DNA of 14,652 nt from JBQTIU01 sp052387815 (lineage in GTDB: Bacteria > Pseudomonadota > Alphaproteobacteria > CACIAM-22H2). The stretch is from assembly GCA_052387815.1 (NCBI GenBank), contig JBQTIU010000077.1:1-14652 (forward strand), written 5' to 3'. The position numbers and the translations under genes are program-made. The number at the start of each line of letters is the position of its first letter. Within the stretch, counting starts at the first letter, position 1. The notes beneath the pieces are model-generated. The model was not told the DNA's origin and searched no databases. It saw nothing but the letters and a program-made list of their open reading frames with translations. Below are positions 1 through 6,280 of the stretch, in pieces.

Positions 1-1
1 C

Positions 2-1087
2 GCCACGGCCCAGAACAACCTCGTCGCCATGTACAAAGACGGTCGGGCCGTGCCGCGCGACGACGCCGAGGCCGCGAAGTGGGCCCGAGTGGCCGCCGAT
101 GAGGGCGATGCTCCCGCCCAGTTCAACCTCGGCCTCATGTACGAAAAAGGCCGCGGCGTACCCCGCAACGACGCCGAGGCCGCGAAGTGGTACAGGCTGG
201 CGGCCGATCGGGGCCTCGGCGAGGCTCGGTACAACCTTGGCCTCATGTACAAGGACGGCCGGGGGGTGGCGCGGGACGATGCCGTGGCGCTGAAGTGGTT
301 TCGCCTGGCCGCCGATCAGGGCCACGCCGCGGCCCAAAGCAACCTCGTCGCCATGTCCCAAGCCGGCCGGGACGTGCCGCGCGATGACGCCGAGGCCGTG
401 AAGCGAGCCCGAGTGGCCGCCGACCAGGGCCATGCTGCGGCCCAAGACAATCTCGGCGCCGTGTCCCAGGCCGGTCGGGGCATGCCGCGCGGCGACGCCG
501 AGGCCGTGAATCGGTACAGGCTGGCCGCCGATCGCGGCGACGCCACGGCCCAGAGCACTCTCGGCTGGATGTATATGGAGGGCCGGAGCGTGCCGCAGAA
601 TGAGTCCGAGGCGGCGAAGTGGTACCGCCTGGCAGCCGATCAGGGCGTCGCCCCGGCGCAGAATAGCCTCGGCGTCATGTACGAAAAGGGCCGGGGCGTC
701 GTGGAAGACGACGCCGAGGCCGCGACGTGGTACCGCCTGGCGGCCGATCAGGGCGACGCCCGCGCCCAGTTCAACCTCGGCCTCATGTATGGCAGGGGCC
801 GGGGCGTGCCCCGGAACGACGCCGAGGCCGCCAAGTGGTACCGCCTGGCGGCCGATCAGGGGAACATCAGCGCTCAGACCAATCTTGGCTTCATGTACGA
901 AAGCGGCCGGGGTGTGCCGCGGGACCACGTTCGGGCTTACATGTGGTACAGCCTGGCCGGCGCGAGCGGTGCGGGGGAGGCTCGCGACCGCGCCATCCGC
1001 GTTCGCGATAACCTGGCGCCCAAGATGTCGCGGTCCGACATCGCCCGCGGGCAGGACATGGCCCGCGCCTGGCAGCCGTCTAAATGA
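2..1087 (+). CDS. Sel1-repeat (SLR/TPR-like) protein, 5'-truncated by window edge
   Basis: The reading frame is open from the first bases, so the gene starts upstream of the window; the ATG at 29 is inside a repeat and is not a credible start. Nine consecutive 36-residue units of the Sel1 type are visible, each built on the pattern A-Q-x-N-L-G-x-M-Y-x-x-G-R-G-V-P-R-(N/D)-D-A-E-A-A-K-W-Y-R-L-A-A-D-x-G. A non-repeat tail of about 38 residues follows, rich in Arg, Asp and Ala, ending in WQPSK. Sel1 repeats fold as paired alpha helices forming a solenoid and usually act as protein-protein scaffolds, often in envelope or signalling proteins. No signal peptide can be judged because the N-terminus is missing. 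Units 4 and 5 have lost the usual Tyr and Trp positions. The family assignment is secure; the cellular role cannot be read from the sequence. Confidence 0.93.
   Translation, partial: ATAQNNLVAMYKDGRAVPRDDAEAAKWARVAADEGDAPAQFNLGLMYEKGRGVPRNDAEAAKWYRLAADRGLGEARYNLGLMYKDGRGVARDDAVALKWFRLAADQGHAAAQSNLVAMSQAGRDVPRDDAEAVKRARVAADQGHAAAQDNLGAVSQAGRGMPRGDAEAVNRYRLAADRGDATAQSTLGWMYMEGRSVPQNESEAAKWYRLAADQGVAPAQNSLGVMYEKGRGVVEDDAEAATWYRLAADQGDARAQFNLGLMYGRGRGVPRNDAEAAKWYRLAADQGNISAQTNLGFMYESGRGVPRDHVRAYMWYSLAGASGAGEARDRAIRVRDNLAPKMSRSDIARGQDMARAWQPSK
8..979 (+). repeat. Nine tandem 108-bp units encoding Sel1 repeats
   Basis: The units start at 8, 116, 224, 332, 440, 548, 656, 764 and 872, with an exact 108-bp period and no indels. 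DNA similarity is high around the GACGCCGAGGCC and GCCGATCAGGGC blocks. Units 2 and 8 are close relatives, and units 1 and 4 share the NLVAM and ARVAAD variants, which suggests past multi-unit duplication. The ninth unit is the most divergent and merges into the C-terminal tail. Confidence 0.9.
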
Positions 1088-1162
1088 CCAACTGAGGCCG
1101 GCGGGTCGGGAACTACACCTGAGTCCGGAACCGGCCGGCCGCGCGGTTTCAACGATGCCCCT

Positions 1163-1181
1163 CGCGAGGCAGCGCCTCGCG
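1163..1181. terminator. GC hairpin after Sel1 gene, possible terminator
   Basis: This is a perfect 8-bp inverted repeat, CGCGAGGC and GCCTCGCG, separated by three bases (AGC), 76 bp downstream of the Sel1 stop codon. There is no T-run after it, so it is not a canonical intrinsic terminator. It could still stabilise or end the Sel1 transcript. The surrounding low-complexity CTCGC sequence lowers confidence. Confidence 0.35.
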
Positions 1182-1203
1182 CGGCTCGCTCGCGCTCGCC
1201 GCC

Positions 1204-1221
1204 CGATGTCAAATGACATCG
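1204..1221. promoter_or_regulatory. 18-bp palindrome upstream of argE-like gene, candidate operator
   Basis: The sequence is CGATGTCA-AA-TGACATCG: two perfect 8-bp arms with a 2-bp centre. It lies in the 238-bp gap between the Sel1 gene and the argE-like gene, about 105 bp before the chosen start. It is more AT-balanced than its surroundings and has the length and symmetry of a dimeric regulator site. The cognate regulator cannot be named. The rest of the gap holds a GC hairpin at 1163-1181 and a weak -10-like CATAGT at 1281-1286; no gene is seen in it. Confidence 0.45.
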
Positions 1222-1325
1222 CCCGTTGGGAGAAGGCAATTCGTCCGCCGACCCGACTGGCGGGCGCCTGCTTTCTCCGCCATAGTACCCGCCTCGACGC
1301 CGACTTCGAGATGCCTTCGAGCCCC

Positions 1326-2495
1326 ATGCCGTCCCCCAGCCCGGCCTCTGTCGATATGATCAAGCGCCTGGTCGCCTTTGACACCACCAGCCGCGAGTCG
1401 AACCTGCCGCTCATCCATTGGGTCCGCGACTACCTCGCCGGCCTCGGCGTCGAATCCCGCCTGGTGTTCGACGAGTCCGGCCGCAAGGCCAACCTGTTCG
1501 CTACCATCGGACCCGCCGACCGGCCCGGCCTCGTGCTCTCCGGCCACACCGACGTCGTGCCGGTGGACGGCCAGGAATGGTCGAGCGACCCCTTCGTCTT
1601 GCGCGAACGCGAGGGCCGGGTCTACGGCCGCGGCACCAGCGACATGAAGAGCTTCATCGCCGTGGCGCTCGCCATGGCGCCGGAGTTCATCGAGCGCCCC
1701 CTATCGACCCCGATCCACTATGCGCTGTCCTACGACGAGGAGGTGGGATGCCTGGGCGTGCGGCGGCTGATCGCCGACCTCGCCCGGCGCAACCTGCAGC
1801 CGTTCGCCTGCATCGTCGGCGAGCCCACCCTGATGAAGGTGGTCCGGGCGCATAAGGGCAAGGTCAGCTTCCGCGCCCGCCTGCGCGGCTATGAATGCCA
1901 TTCCTCGCTCGCCCCCAAGGGCGTGAATGCCATCGAGTACGCGGCGGAGCTGGTCGCCAAGCTCAACCGCATGGGCCGCCGCTTGAGGACCGTGGGGCCG
2001 TTCGACCGCGATTTCGACATCCCCACCACCACCGTGCATACGGGCACGATCCAGGGCGGCACGGCGCTCAACATCGTGCCCAAGGACTGCGCCTTCGAGT
2101 TCGAGTTCCGCTATATCCCGCTCGACGATCCCAATGCCCTGTTCGCCGAAGTGAAGGCCTTCGCCGAGGCCGAGCTGGTGCCCGAAATGCGCCGCGTCCA
2201 CGCCGACACCGGTATCGCTTTCGAGGAGCTGGCGAGCATCCCCGGCCTGGCCGGCGACGACAACGCCGAGGTCATGCGGATCGCCAAGGCGGCGTCGGGC
2301 AGCAATATCGCCGGCAAGGTCGCCTTCGGCACCGAGGCCGGCCTGTTCGAGGAAGCCGGGGTGCCAACCATCGTTTGCGGACCCGGCAGCATCGATCAGG
2401 CCCACAAGCCCGACGAATTCGTGGCCCTCTCGCAGGTGGCGGACTGCGAGCGGTTCATGCGCCGTCTCGTCGAATGGGTGGGCGCCCGGTCATGA
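1326..2495 (+). CDS. argE: Acetylornithine deacetylase (ArgE-type, M20 family)
   Basis: Predicted 389-residue zinc hydrolase that removes the acetyl group from N2-acetylornithine in arginine synthesis, or from a related N-acyl amino acid. M20 motifs appear in order: S-G-H-T-D-V-V-P-V-D-G (His74, Asp76), G-R-G-T-S-D-M-K-S-F (Asp106), D-E-E-V-G (Glu138/Glu139), G-E-P-T (Glu166), the lid-domain C-H-S-S (His192), G-T-E-A-G-L-F, and the last zinc ligand in D-Q-A-H-K-P-D-E (His360). The length matches the ArgE family (about 380-390). The frame is open far upstream, but that part is a shadow of the Sel1 gene. The start at 1326 gives a family-like N-terminus leading quickly into MIKRLVAFDTTSRESN; 1311 and 1356 are in-frame alternatives, and none has a strong ribosome site. 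It overlaps the HAD gene by ATGA, implying translational coupling. Neighbours are other hydrolases, not arginine genes, so the substrate may not be acetylornithine. Confidence 0.88.
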   Translation: MPSPSPASVDMIKRLVAFDTTSRESNLPLIHWVRDYLAGLGVESRLVFDESGRKANLFATIGPADRPGLVLSGHTDVVPVDGQEWSSDPFVLREREGRVYGRGTSDMKSFIAVALAMAPEFIERPLSTPIHYALSYDEEVGCLGVRRLIADLARRNLQPFACIVGEPTLMKVVRAHKGKVSFRARLRGYECHSSLAPKGVNAIEYAAELVAKLNRMGRRLRTVGPFDRDFDIPTTTVHTGTIQGGTALNIVPKDCAFEFEFRYIPLDDPNALFAEVKAFAEAELVPEMRRVHADTGIAFEELASIPGLAGDDNAEVMRIAKAASGSNIAGKVAFGTEAGLFEEAGVPTIVCGPGSIDQAHKPDEFVALSQVADCERFMRRLVEWVGARS

Positions 2496-3109
2496 CCCAA
2501 GGCCGGCCGCGCGCGGTCGTCTTCGATCTCGGCGGCGTGCTCATCGACTGGAACCCGCGCCACCTCTATCGCCGGCTGTTCGCCGGCGACGAGGCGGCGA
2601 TGGAAGCCTTCCTCGCCACCGTCTGCACCCAGGCCTGGAACGAGCGCCAGGACCGCGGACGCCCGATCGCCGAGGCCGAGGCCGAGCTGATCGCTCGCCA
2701 CCCCGATCAGGCCGAGCTCATCGGCGCCTATTACCGGCGCTTCGACGAGATGATGGCGGGGGCCATCGACGGCACGGTGGCGATCCTCGAGGAACTCGAA
2801 ACCCGTGGCACCTCGCTCTATGCGCTCTCCAACTTTTCCGCCGAGACCTTCCCGCTGGCCAAGCGACGGTTTTCCTTCCTCGCCCGCTTCCGCGCCATCG
2901 TGGTGTCCGGCGAGATCGGCATCGCCAAGCCCGACCGCCGTATCTTCGAGCACCTGCTTGCGGCGCACGCCTTGAGGGCGCCGGACTGCCTGTTCATCGA
3001 CGACCAGCCGGAGAACGTCGAGGCGGCGCGGGCGGCCGGGCTCGAGGCCCTGCAGTTCCGCTCGCCCGTGGCCCTCGGCGCCGATCTCGAGGCCATGAAC
3101 TTGCTGTGA
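2492..3109 (+). CDS. HAD-superfamily hydrolase (YihX/haloacid dehalogenase-like, subfamily IA)
   Basis: 205-residue protein with the four HAD motifs: nucleophile Asp12 in V-V-F-D-L-G-G-V-L-I-D-W, Ser113-Asn114 in Y-A-L-S-N-F-S, Lys146 in G-I-A-K-P-D-R-R-I-F, and the acidic pair Asp170-Asp171 in F-I-D-D-Q-P-E-N-V. The residue two after the nucleophile is Gly, not Asp, as in YihX-like sugar phosphatases and related HAD enzymes. Between motifs I and II lies a helical cap of roughly 80 residues (C1 type). The likely role is a soluble phosphatase on a small phosphorylated metabolite; the substrate cannot be told from sequence. Its ATG lies inside the end of the argE-like gene (4-nt overlap), so the two are almost certainly co-transcribed and translationally coupled. 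Confidence 0.88.
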   Translation: MTQGRPRAVVFDLGGVLIDWNPRHLYRRLFAGDEAAMEAFLATVCTQAWNERQDRGRPIAEAEAELIARHPDQAELIGAYYRRFDEMMAGAIDGTVAILEELETRGTSLYALSNFSAETFPLAKRRFSFLARFRAIVVSGEIGIAKPDRRIFEHLLAAHALRAPDCLFIDDQPENVEAARAAGLEALQFRSPVALGADLEAMNLL

Positions 3110-3131
3110 TCCCGCTCGCCGGAGCCCGCCC

Positions 3132-4082
3132 GTGAAGGAACCCCAAACTCCGATCGAACTGACCCCGCCCGACATCCGGCGCTGGCGGGCCGGCAATACC
3201 GGAATCGACTACGTGACGAGCCTCGTCGCCCCGCAGCCCGGCCCGCACGTCCTGCTGACGGCCGTCGTCCACGGCAACGAGCTGTGCGGCGCGATCGCGC
3301 TCGACTTCCTGTTGCGCGAGCGGGTCCGGCCGCTGGCGGGGCGCCTCACCCTCGCCTTCTGCAATGTCGCCGCCTATCGGCGCTTCGATCCGGCCCGGCC
3401 CACCGCCTCGCGCTTCGTCGACGAGGATTTCAACCGCCTGTGGTCGCCCGAGACGCTCGACGGATCCCGACGCAGCGTCGAGCTGAGGCGCGCGCGCGAG
3501 TTGCGTCAGGTGGTCGATGCGGCCGATTTCCTCTTGGATATCCATTCCATGCAGCAATCGACGGCGCCCCTGATGATGTGCGGGCCGCTCGAGAAAGGCC
3601 GCAAGTTCGCGCGCCAGATCGGGGTGCCGCAGATCGTGGTCAGCGACGCGGGCCACCAAGCGGGTCGGCGGATGCGCGACTATGGCGGCTTCGGCGACCC
3701 CGGCAGCCCCAAGAATGCCCTGCTGGCCGAATGCGGCCAGCACTGGGAGGCCGCGAGCGCCAAGGTGGCGATGGAAACCATGCTGCGCTTCCTTGCGCAT
3801 CTAGGGACCATCGATCCTGCCTTCGTCGCCCGTCATGTGAGCGCGCGCAAGCTGCCGCCACAGCGCTTCATCGAGGTCACCGAGGCGGTCACCATCCATT
3901 CCGACCGGTTCACGTTCGCGCGCGCCTTCAAGGGCCTGGAAGTGATCGCCCGCAAGGGCACCGAGATCGGCCGCGACGGCGCTGTCCCGGTGTGCACGCC
4001 CTACGACAAGTGCGTGCTGATCATGCCGTCGTTCCGGCTGGCCAAGGGCCAGACCGCAGTGCGCTTCGGCCGCTATATCTGA
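3132..4082 (+). CDS. Succinylglutamate desuccinylase/aspartoacylase-family zinc hydrolase
   Basis: 316-residue protein of the AstE/ASPA branch of M14-like carboxypeptidases, which hydrolyse N-acyl amino acids or related amides. Zinc ligands and catalytic residues can be seen: V-V-H-G-N-E (His47, Glu50), E-D-F-N-R-L-W (Asn101, Arg102, substrate carboxylate binding), D-I-H-S (His138), and the general-base Glu200 in L-L-A-E-C-G-Q-H-W. A C-terminal region of about 110 residues resembles the beta domain found in this family. The start is GTG at 3132; a GGAG about 8 nt upstream supports it. It lies 22 nt after the HAD gene and 21 nt before the AbrB-type gene, so it probably belongs to the same transcript. 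Together with the M20 deacylase upstream it suggests a locus handling acylated amino acids. The exact substrate is unknown. Confidence 0.85.
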   Translation: MKEPQTPIELTPPDIRRWRAGNTGIDYVTSLVAPQPGPHVLLTAVVHGNELCGAIALDFLLRERVRPLAGRLTLAFCNVAAYRRFDPARPTASRFVDEDFNRLWSPETLDGSRRSVELRRARELRQVVDAADFLLDIHSMQQSTAPLMMCGPLEKGRKFARQIGVPQIVVSDAGHQAGRRMRDYGGFGDPGSPKNALLAECGQHWEAASAKVAMETMLRFLAHLGTIDPAFVARHVSARKLPPQRFIEVTEAVTIHSDRFTFARAFKGLEVIARKGTEIGRDGAVPVCTPYDKCVLIMPSFRLAKGQTAVRFGRYI

Positions 4083-4103
4083 AAGCCAAGGGCGGGAAGG
4101 CCG

Positions 4104-5213
4104 ATGACCAACGGCGCTCCGCCGGACCCGGCGCGGACGGCCACTTCGTTCCTTCTTGCGGCGTGGTCGCGCGCGCGGCCGATCCTGTTCGCGCTCGCGA
4201 TCGGCACCATCGGCGGCGCCATCGCCCGCGAGGGCCGGTTGCCCTTGGCATGGATGATCGGCGCCATGGCCGCGGTCACGGCGGCGGCGGTCGGCGGGCT
4301 CGAGGTCCGGCTGCCGCACGGCTTGCGCAATGTCATGGTCAGCGTGCTTGCTGTCATGCTCGGCGGGTCGTTCACGCCGGAGGTCGTCGCCCGCATGAGC
4401 CAGTGGACGTTGAGCTTGGGCGCGCTCGCGGTGTGGATGGCGCTGGCCGCCGCGACGTCGCTCGTCTACTTCCGCAAAGTGGCGGGGTACGACCCGACGA
4501 CGGCGTTCTTCAGCTCGACGCCCGGGGGCATGAGCGAGATGACGATTATCGGCGGCCAGATGGGCGGCGACGAGCGGATCATCTCGCTCACCCATGCCTC
4601 GCGCATCCTCCTGGTCGTGTCAACCATCCCGGTCTGGTATCGGTTCGACCCCGCCTTCGCAACGGCGGCGCCCCGGCCGCCGATCGCGCTTTCCGACGTG
4701 GCGCCCGCCGATTGGCTGGTGCTGGCGGCGTGCGCGCTGGCCGGCACGCTCATGGCGCGGCGCCTGCGGCTGCCGGCGGCGTTCATGGTCGGCCCGATGG
4801 TCTTGAGCGCGCTTGCGCATTTGGGCGGCATGACCGGCTCGCAGCCGCCCGACCTCGCGGTCACCGCCGCGCAGGTCGTGGTCGGAACCGCGATCGGCTG
4901 CCGCTTCATCGGCGTGGCCGTAGCGCGCATCGCCGTGGCGGTCCGGCACGCCGTCGCCACCGCGCTGTTGATGCTGGCGCTCACCCTTGCTTTCGGGCTG
5001 GGGTTGGCGGCCTGGACAGGCCTACCGCTGCCGGCCCTGATCCTCGCCTTCGCGCCCGGAGGGCTCGCCGAAATGAGCCTGGTGGCCCTCGCGCTGTCGG
5101 TCGATGCCGCGTTCGTCGCCACCCACCACGTTCTTCGCATCGCGGTGGTGACCACGTTCGCCCCGGTCGCGTTCCGGCTCATGGGAAGGCGTCCGCCCGC
5201 GCCCTCCGGTTGA
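4104..5213 (+). CDS. AbrB-family (PF05145-type) integral membrane protein, putative transporter
   Basis: 369-residue, very hydrophobic protein with about ten predicted membrane segments. It shows the internal duplication typical of the family often labelled AbrB or 'putative ammonia monooxygenase'. The first half has L-P-L-A-W-M-I-G-A-M and F-S-S-T-P-G-G-M-S-E-M; the second half has matching L-R-L-P-A-A-F-M-V-G-P-M and L-A-F-A-P-G-G-L-A-E-M. The cytoplasmic-side D-E-R-I-I-S-L-T-H-A-S-R-I-L-L-V-V is also a family hallmark. It is not related to the Bacillus DNA-binding AbrB. Function is poorly established; transport or export of a small molecule is the usual guess. Start ATG 4104 has a good ribosome site (GGGAAGG). 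It is the fourth gene of the + strand run, so it could move a substrate or product of the two upstream acyl-amino-acid hydrolases, but that is inference. Confidence 0.87.
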   Translation: MTNGAPPDPARTATSFLLAAWSRARPILFALAIGTIGGAIAREGRLPLAWMIGAMAAVTAAAVGGLEVRLPHGLRNVMVSVLAVMLGGSFTPEVVARMSQWTLSLGALAVWMALAAATSLVYFRKVAGYDPTTAFFSSTPGGMSEMTIIGGQMGGDERIISLTHASRILLVVSTIPVWYRFDPAFATAAPRPPIALSDVAPADWLVLAACALAGTLMARRLRLPAAFMVGPMVLSALAHLGGMTGSQPPDLAVTAAQVVVGTAIGCRFIGVAVARIAVAVRHAVATALLMLALTLAFGLGLAAWTGLPLPALILAFAPGGLAEMSLVALALSVDAAFVATHHVLRIAVVTTFAPVAFRLMGRRPPAPSG

Positions 5214-5273
5214 CGACCGCAGGCGCCCTCCGGGGACGCTGGCCCCAGGCGACATATCCGGCGGGAGATTCGC

Positions 5274-5450
5274 ATGCCGAAGATCGCGCGCTTTCTCGCG
5301 GTCGGGCTGGCCGGTCTTGCTTGCACAAGCGCCGTCGCCGAAGTCGGGATCGAGGGGACGAGATGGACCAACCCCAAGGACGGCACCGTCGTCCCGGCTG
5401 GCGTCGGGTTCCGTTGGGGCGAGTTTCGAACCCGCCCAGGCGGGTCTTAA
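5274..5450 (+). CDS. Small secreted protein, hypothetical (58 aa)
   Basis: The ORF begins at ATG 5274 after a strong ribosome site (GGCGGGAGA about 8 nt upstream) and encodes 58 residues. The first 22 form a convincing Sec signal peptide: basic start MPKIAR, hydrophobic FLAVGLAGLACT, cleavage motif A-V-A before Glu23. A Cys at position 17 is not in a canonical lipobox. The predicted mature peptide of 36 residues contains EGTRWTNPKDGTVVPAGVGF and ends RTRPGGS. Its last codons and stop lie inside the three-armed inverted repeat shared with the convergent SDR gene. No family is recognised. It may be a real small exported protein or the 5' remnant of a longer one whose end was replaced. It lies 60 nt after the AbrB-type gene. 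Confidence 0.5.
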   Translation: MPKIARFLAVGLAGLACTSAVAEVGIEGTRWTNPKDGTVVPAGVGFRWGEFRTRPGGS

Positions 5451-5458
5451 AACCCGCC
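5430..5458. terminator. Three-armed inverted repeat between convergent genes, candidate bidirectional terminator
   Basis: Three 7-bp arms occur in a row: ACCCGCC (5430-5436), GGCGGGT (5439-5445), ACCCGCC (5452-5458). The middle arm can pair with either neighbour, giving two mutually exclusive hairpins, one with a 6-nt loop CTTAAA. The site sits 7 nt beyond the stop codon of the minus-strand SDR gene and includes the end of the small + strand ORF, where a shared terminator is expected. No long T-run follows on either strand. Confidence 0.5.
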
Positions 5459-5464
5459 CCTGCA

Positions 5465-6280
5465 TCAGGCGCATTTGAGCGTGATGCCGCCGTCGACTGC
5501 GAGGTCGACGCCGGTGATGTATTTCGCCTCGTCGGAGGCGAGGAACAGCGCCGCGTAGGCGACGTCCCAGGCATCGCCCATCTTGCCGGTCGGGGACTGG
5601 GCGTCGCGCACCGAGATCATCTTCTCGACGTCGCCCCCGCCATAGGCGCCCTTCAAGGGCTCGACGATCATCGGCGTGTTCATGAGGCCAGGCAGGATGC
5701 AGTTGCAGCGCACGCCCTGCCTTGCGTATTGCAGCGCGACGGCGCGCGTGAAGGGGATCACGGCCCCCTTGGTCGTCGCATACGCGATGTAGGGTACGCC
5801 GAGCCAGCGGACGCCCGAGATCGAGGCGATGTTGACGATCGCCCCGCCCTTGCCCTCGGCCTCGAACTGCCGGACCATCTGCGGCAGCACGTATTTGCAG
5901 GTCAGGAACATGCTTTTGAGGTTGATGCGGGCGATGCGGTCCCAGTCCTCTTCCGAGGTCTCGACCGGGCCGCCGAGCTCGACGATGCCGACATTGTTGT
6001 GGAGGATGTCGATGCGGCCGTAGGTGCCGAGGCAGCGTTCGACCAGCGTCTTCACCTCGGGTCCCAGCGACACGTCGGCGGCGTGCATCGTCGAGACGCC
6101 GCCCTCGGCATCGATGATCGCCTTGGTCTCGGCCGCGGCTTGCGGTCGCAAATCGACGCCGAACACCTTGGCGCCCTGGCGCGCGAACAGCACCGCCGTC
6201 GCCTTTCCGTTGCCCCAGCCGGGACCCGACGACCCGGCGCCGGTGACGATCGCAACCTTACCTTGAAGGCGGCCTGCCAT
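5465..6280 (-). CDS. Short-chain dehydrogenase/reductase (classical SDR, NAD-type)
   Basis: 271-residue NAD(P)-dependent oxidoreductase. The nucleotide-binding motif is V-T-G-A-G-S-S-G-P-G-W-G-N-G-K (residues 12-26), a variant with a longer glycine loop. Asp43 at the end of the second strand suggests NAD rather than NADP. Further marks are N-N-V-G (95-98), Asn120, Ser153/Ser155 in N-I-A-S-I-S-G, and the catalytic Y-A-T-T-K (Tyr167, Lys171). The C-terminal I-T-G-V-D-L-A-V-D-G-G is typical. The start at 6280 is preferred because AGGGGA lies about 5 nt upstream; ATG 6286 is an alternative. Its first 23 nt overlap the end of the acyl-CoA synthetase gene, so the two form an operon. The pair suggests activation of an organic acid and oxidation of a hydroxyacyl or alicyclic intermediate; the substrate is not evident. 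Confidence 0.92.
   Translation of the reverse strand: MAGRLQGKVAIVTGAGSSGPGWGNGKATAVLFARQGAKVFGVDLRPQAAAETKAIIDAEGGVSTMHAADVSLGPEVKTLVERCLGTYGRIDILHNNVGIVELGGPVETSEEDWDRIARINLKSMFLTCKYVLPQMVRQFEAEGKGGAIVNIASISGVRWLGVPYIAYATTKGAVIPFTRAVALQYARQGVRCNCILPGLMNTPMIVEPLKGAYGGGDVEKMISVRDAQSPTGKMGDAWDVAYAALFLASDEAKYITGVDLAVDGGITLKCA

Noticed and set aside
8..979. Regular repeats as a CRISPR array
   Set aside because: The 108-bp period is coding, in frame, with no unique spacers; it encodes Sel1 units.
600..1325. The argE-like frame stays open upstream to 600, suggesting an N-terminal extension or fusion of 631 residues
   Set aside because: The upstream part is an out-of-frame reading of the Sel1 repeats (repetitive, Trp/Pro/Ser/Arg rich), and the ArgE family starts near residue 1 of the chosen start.
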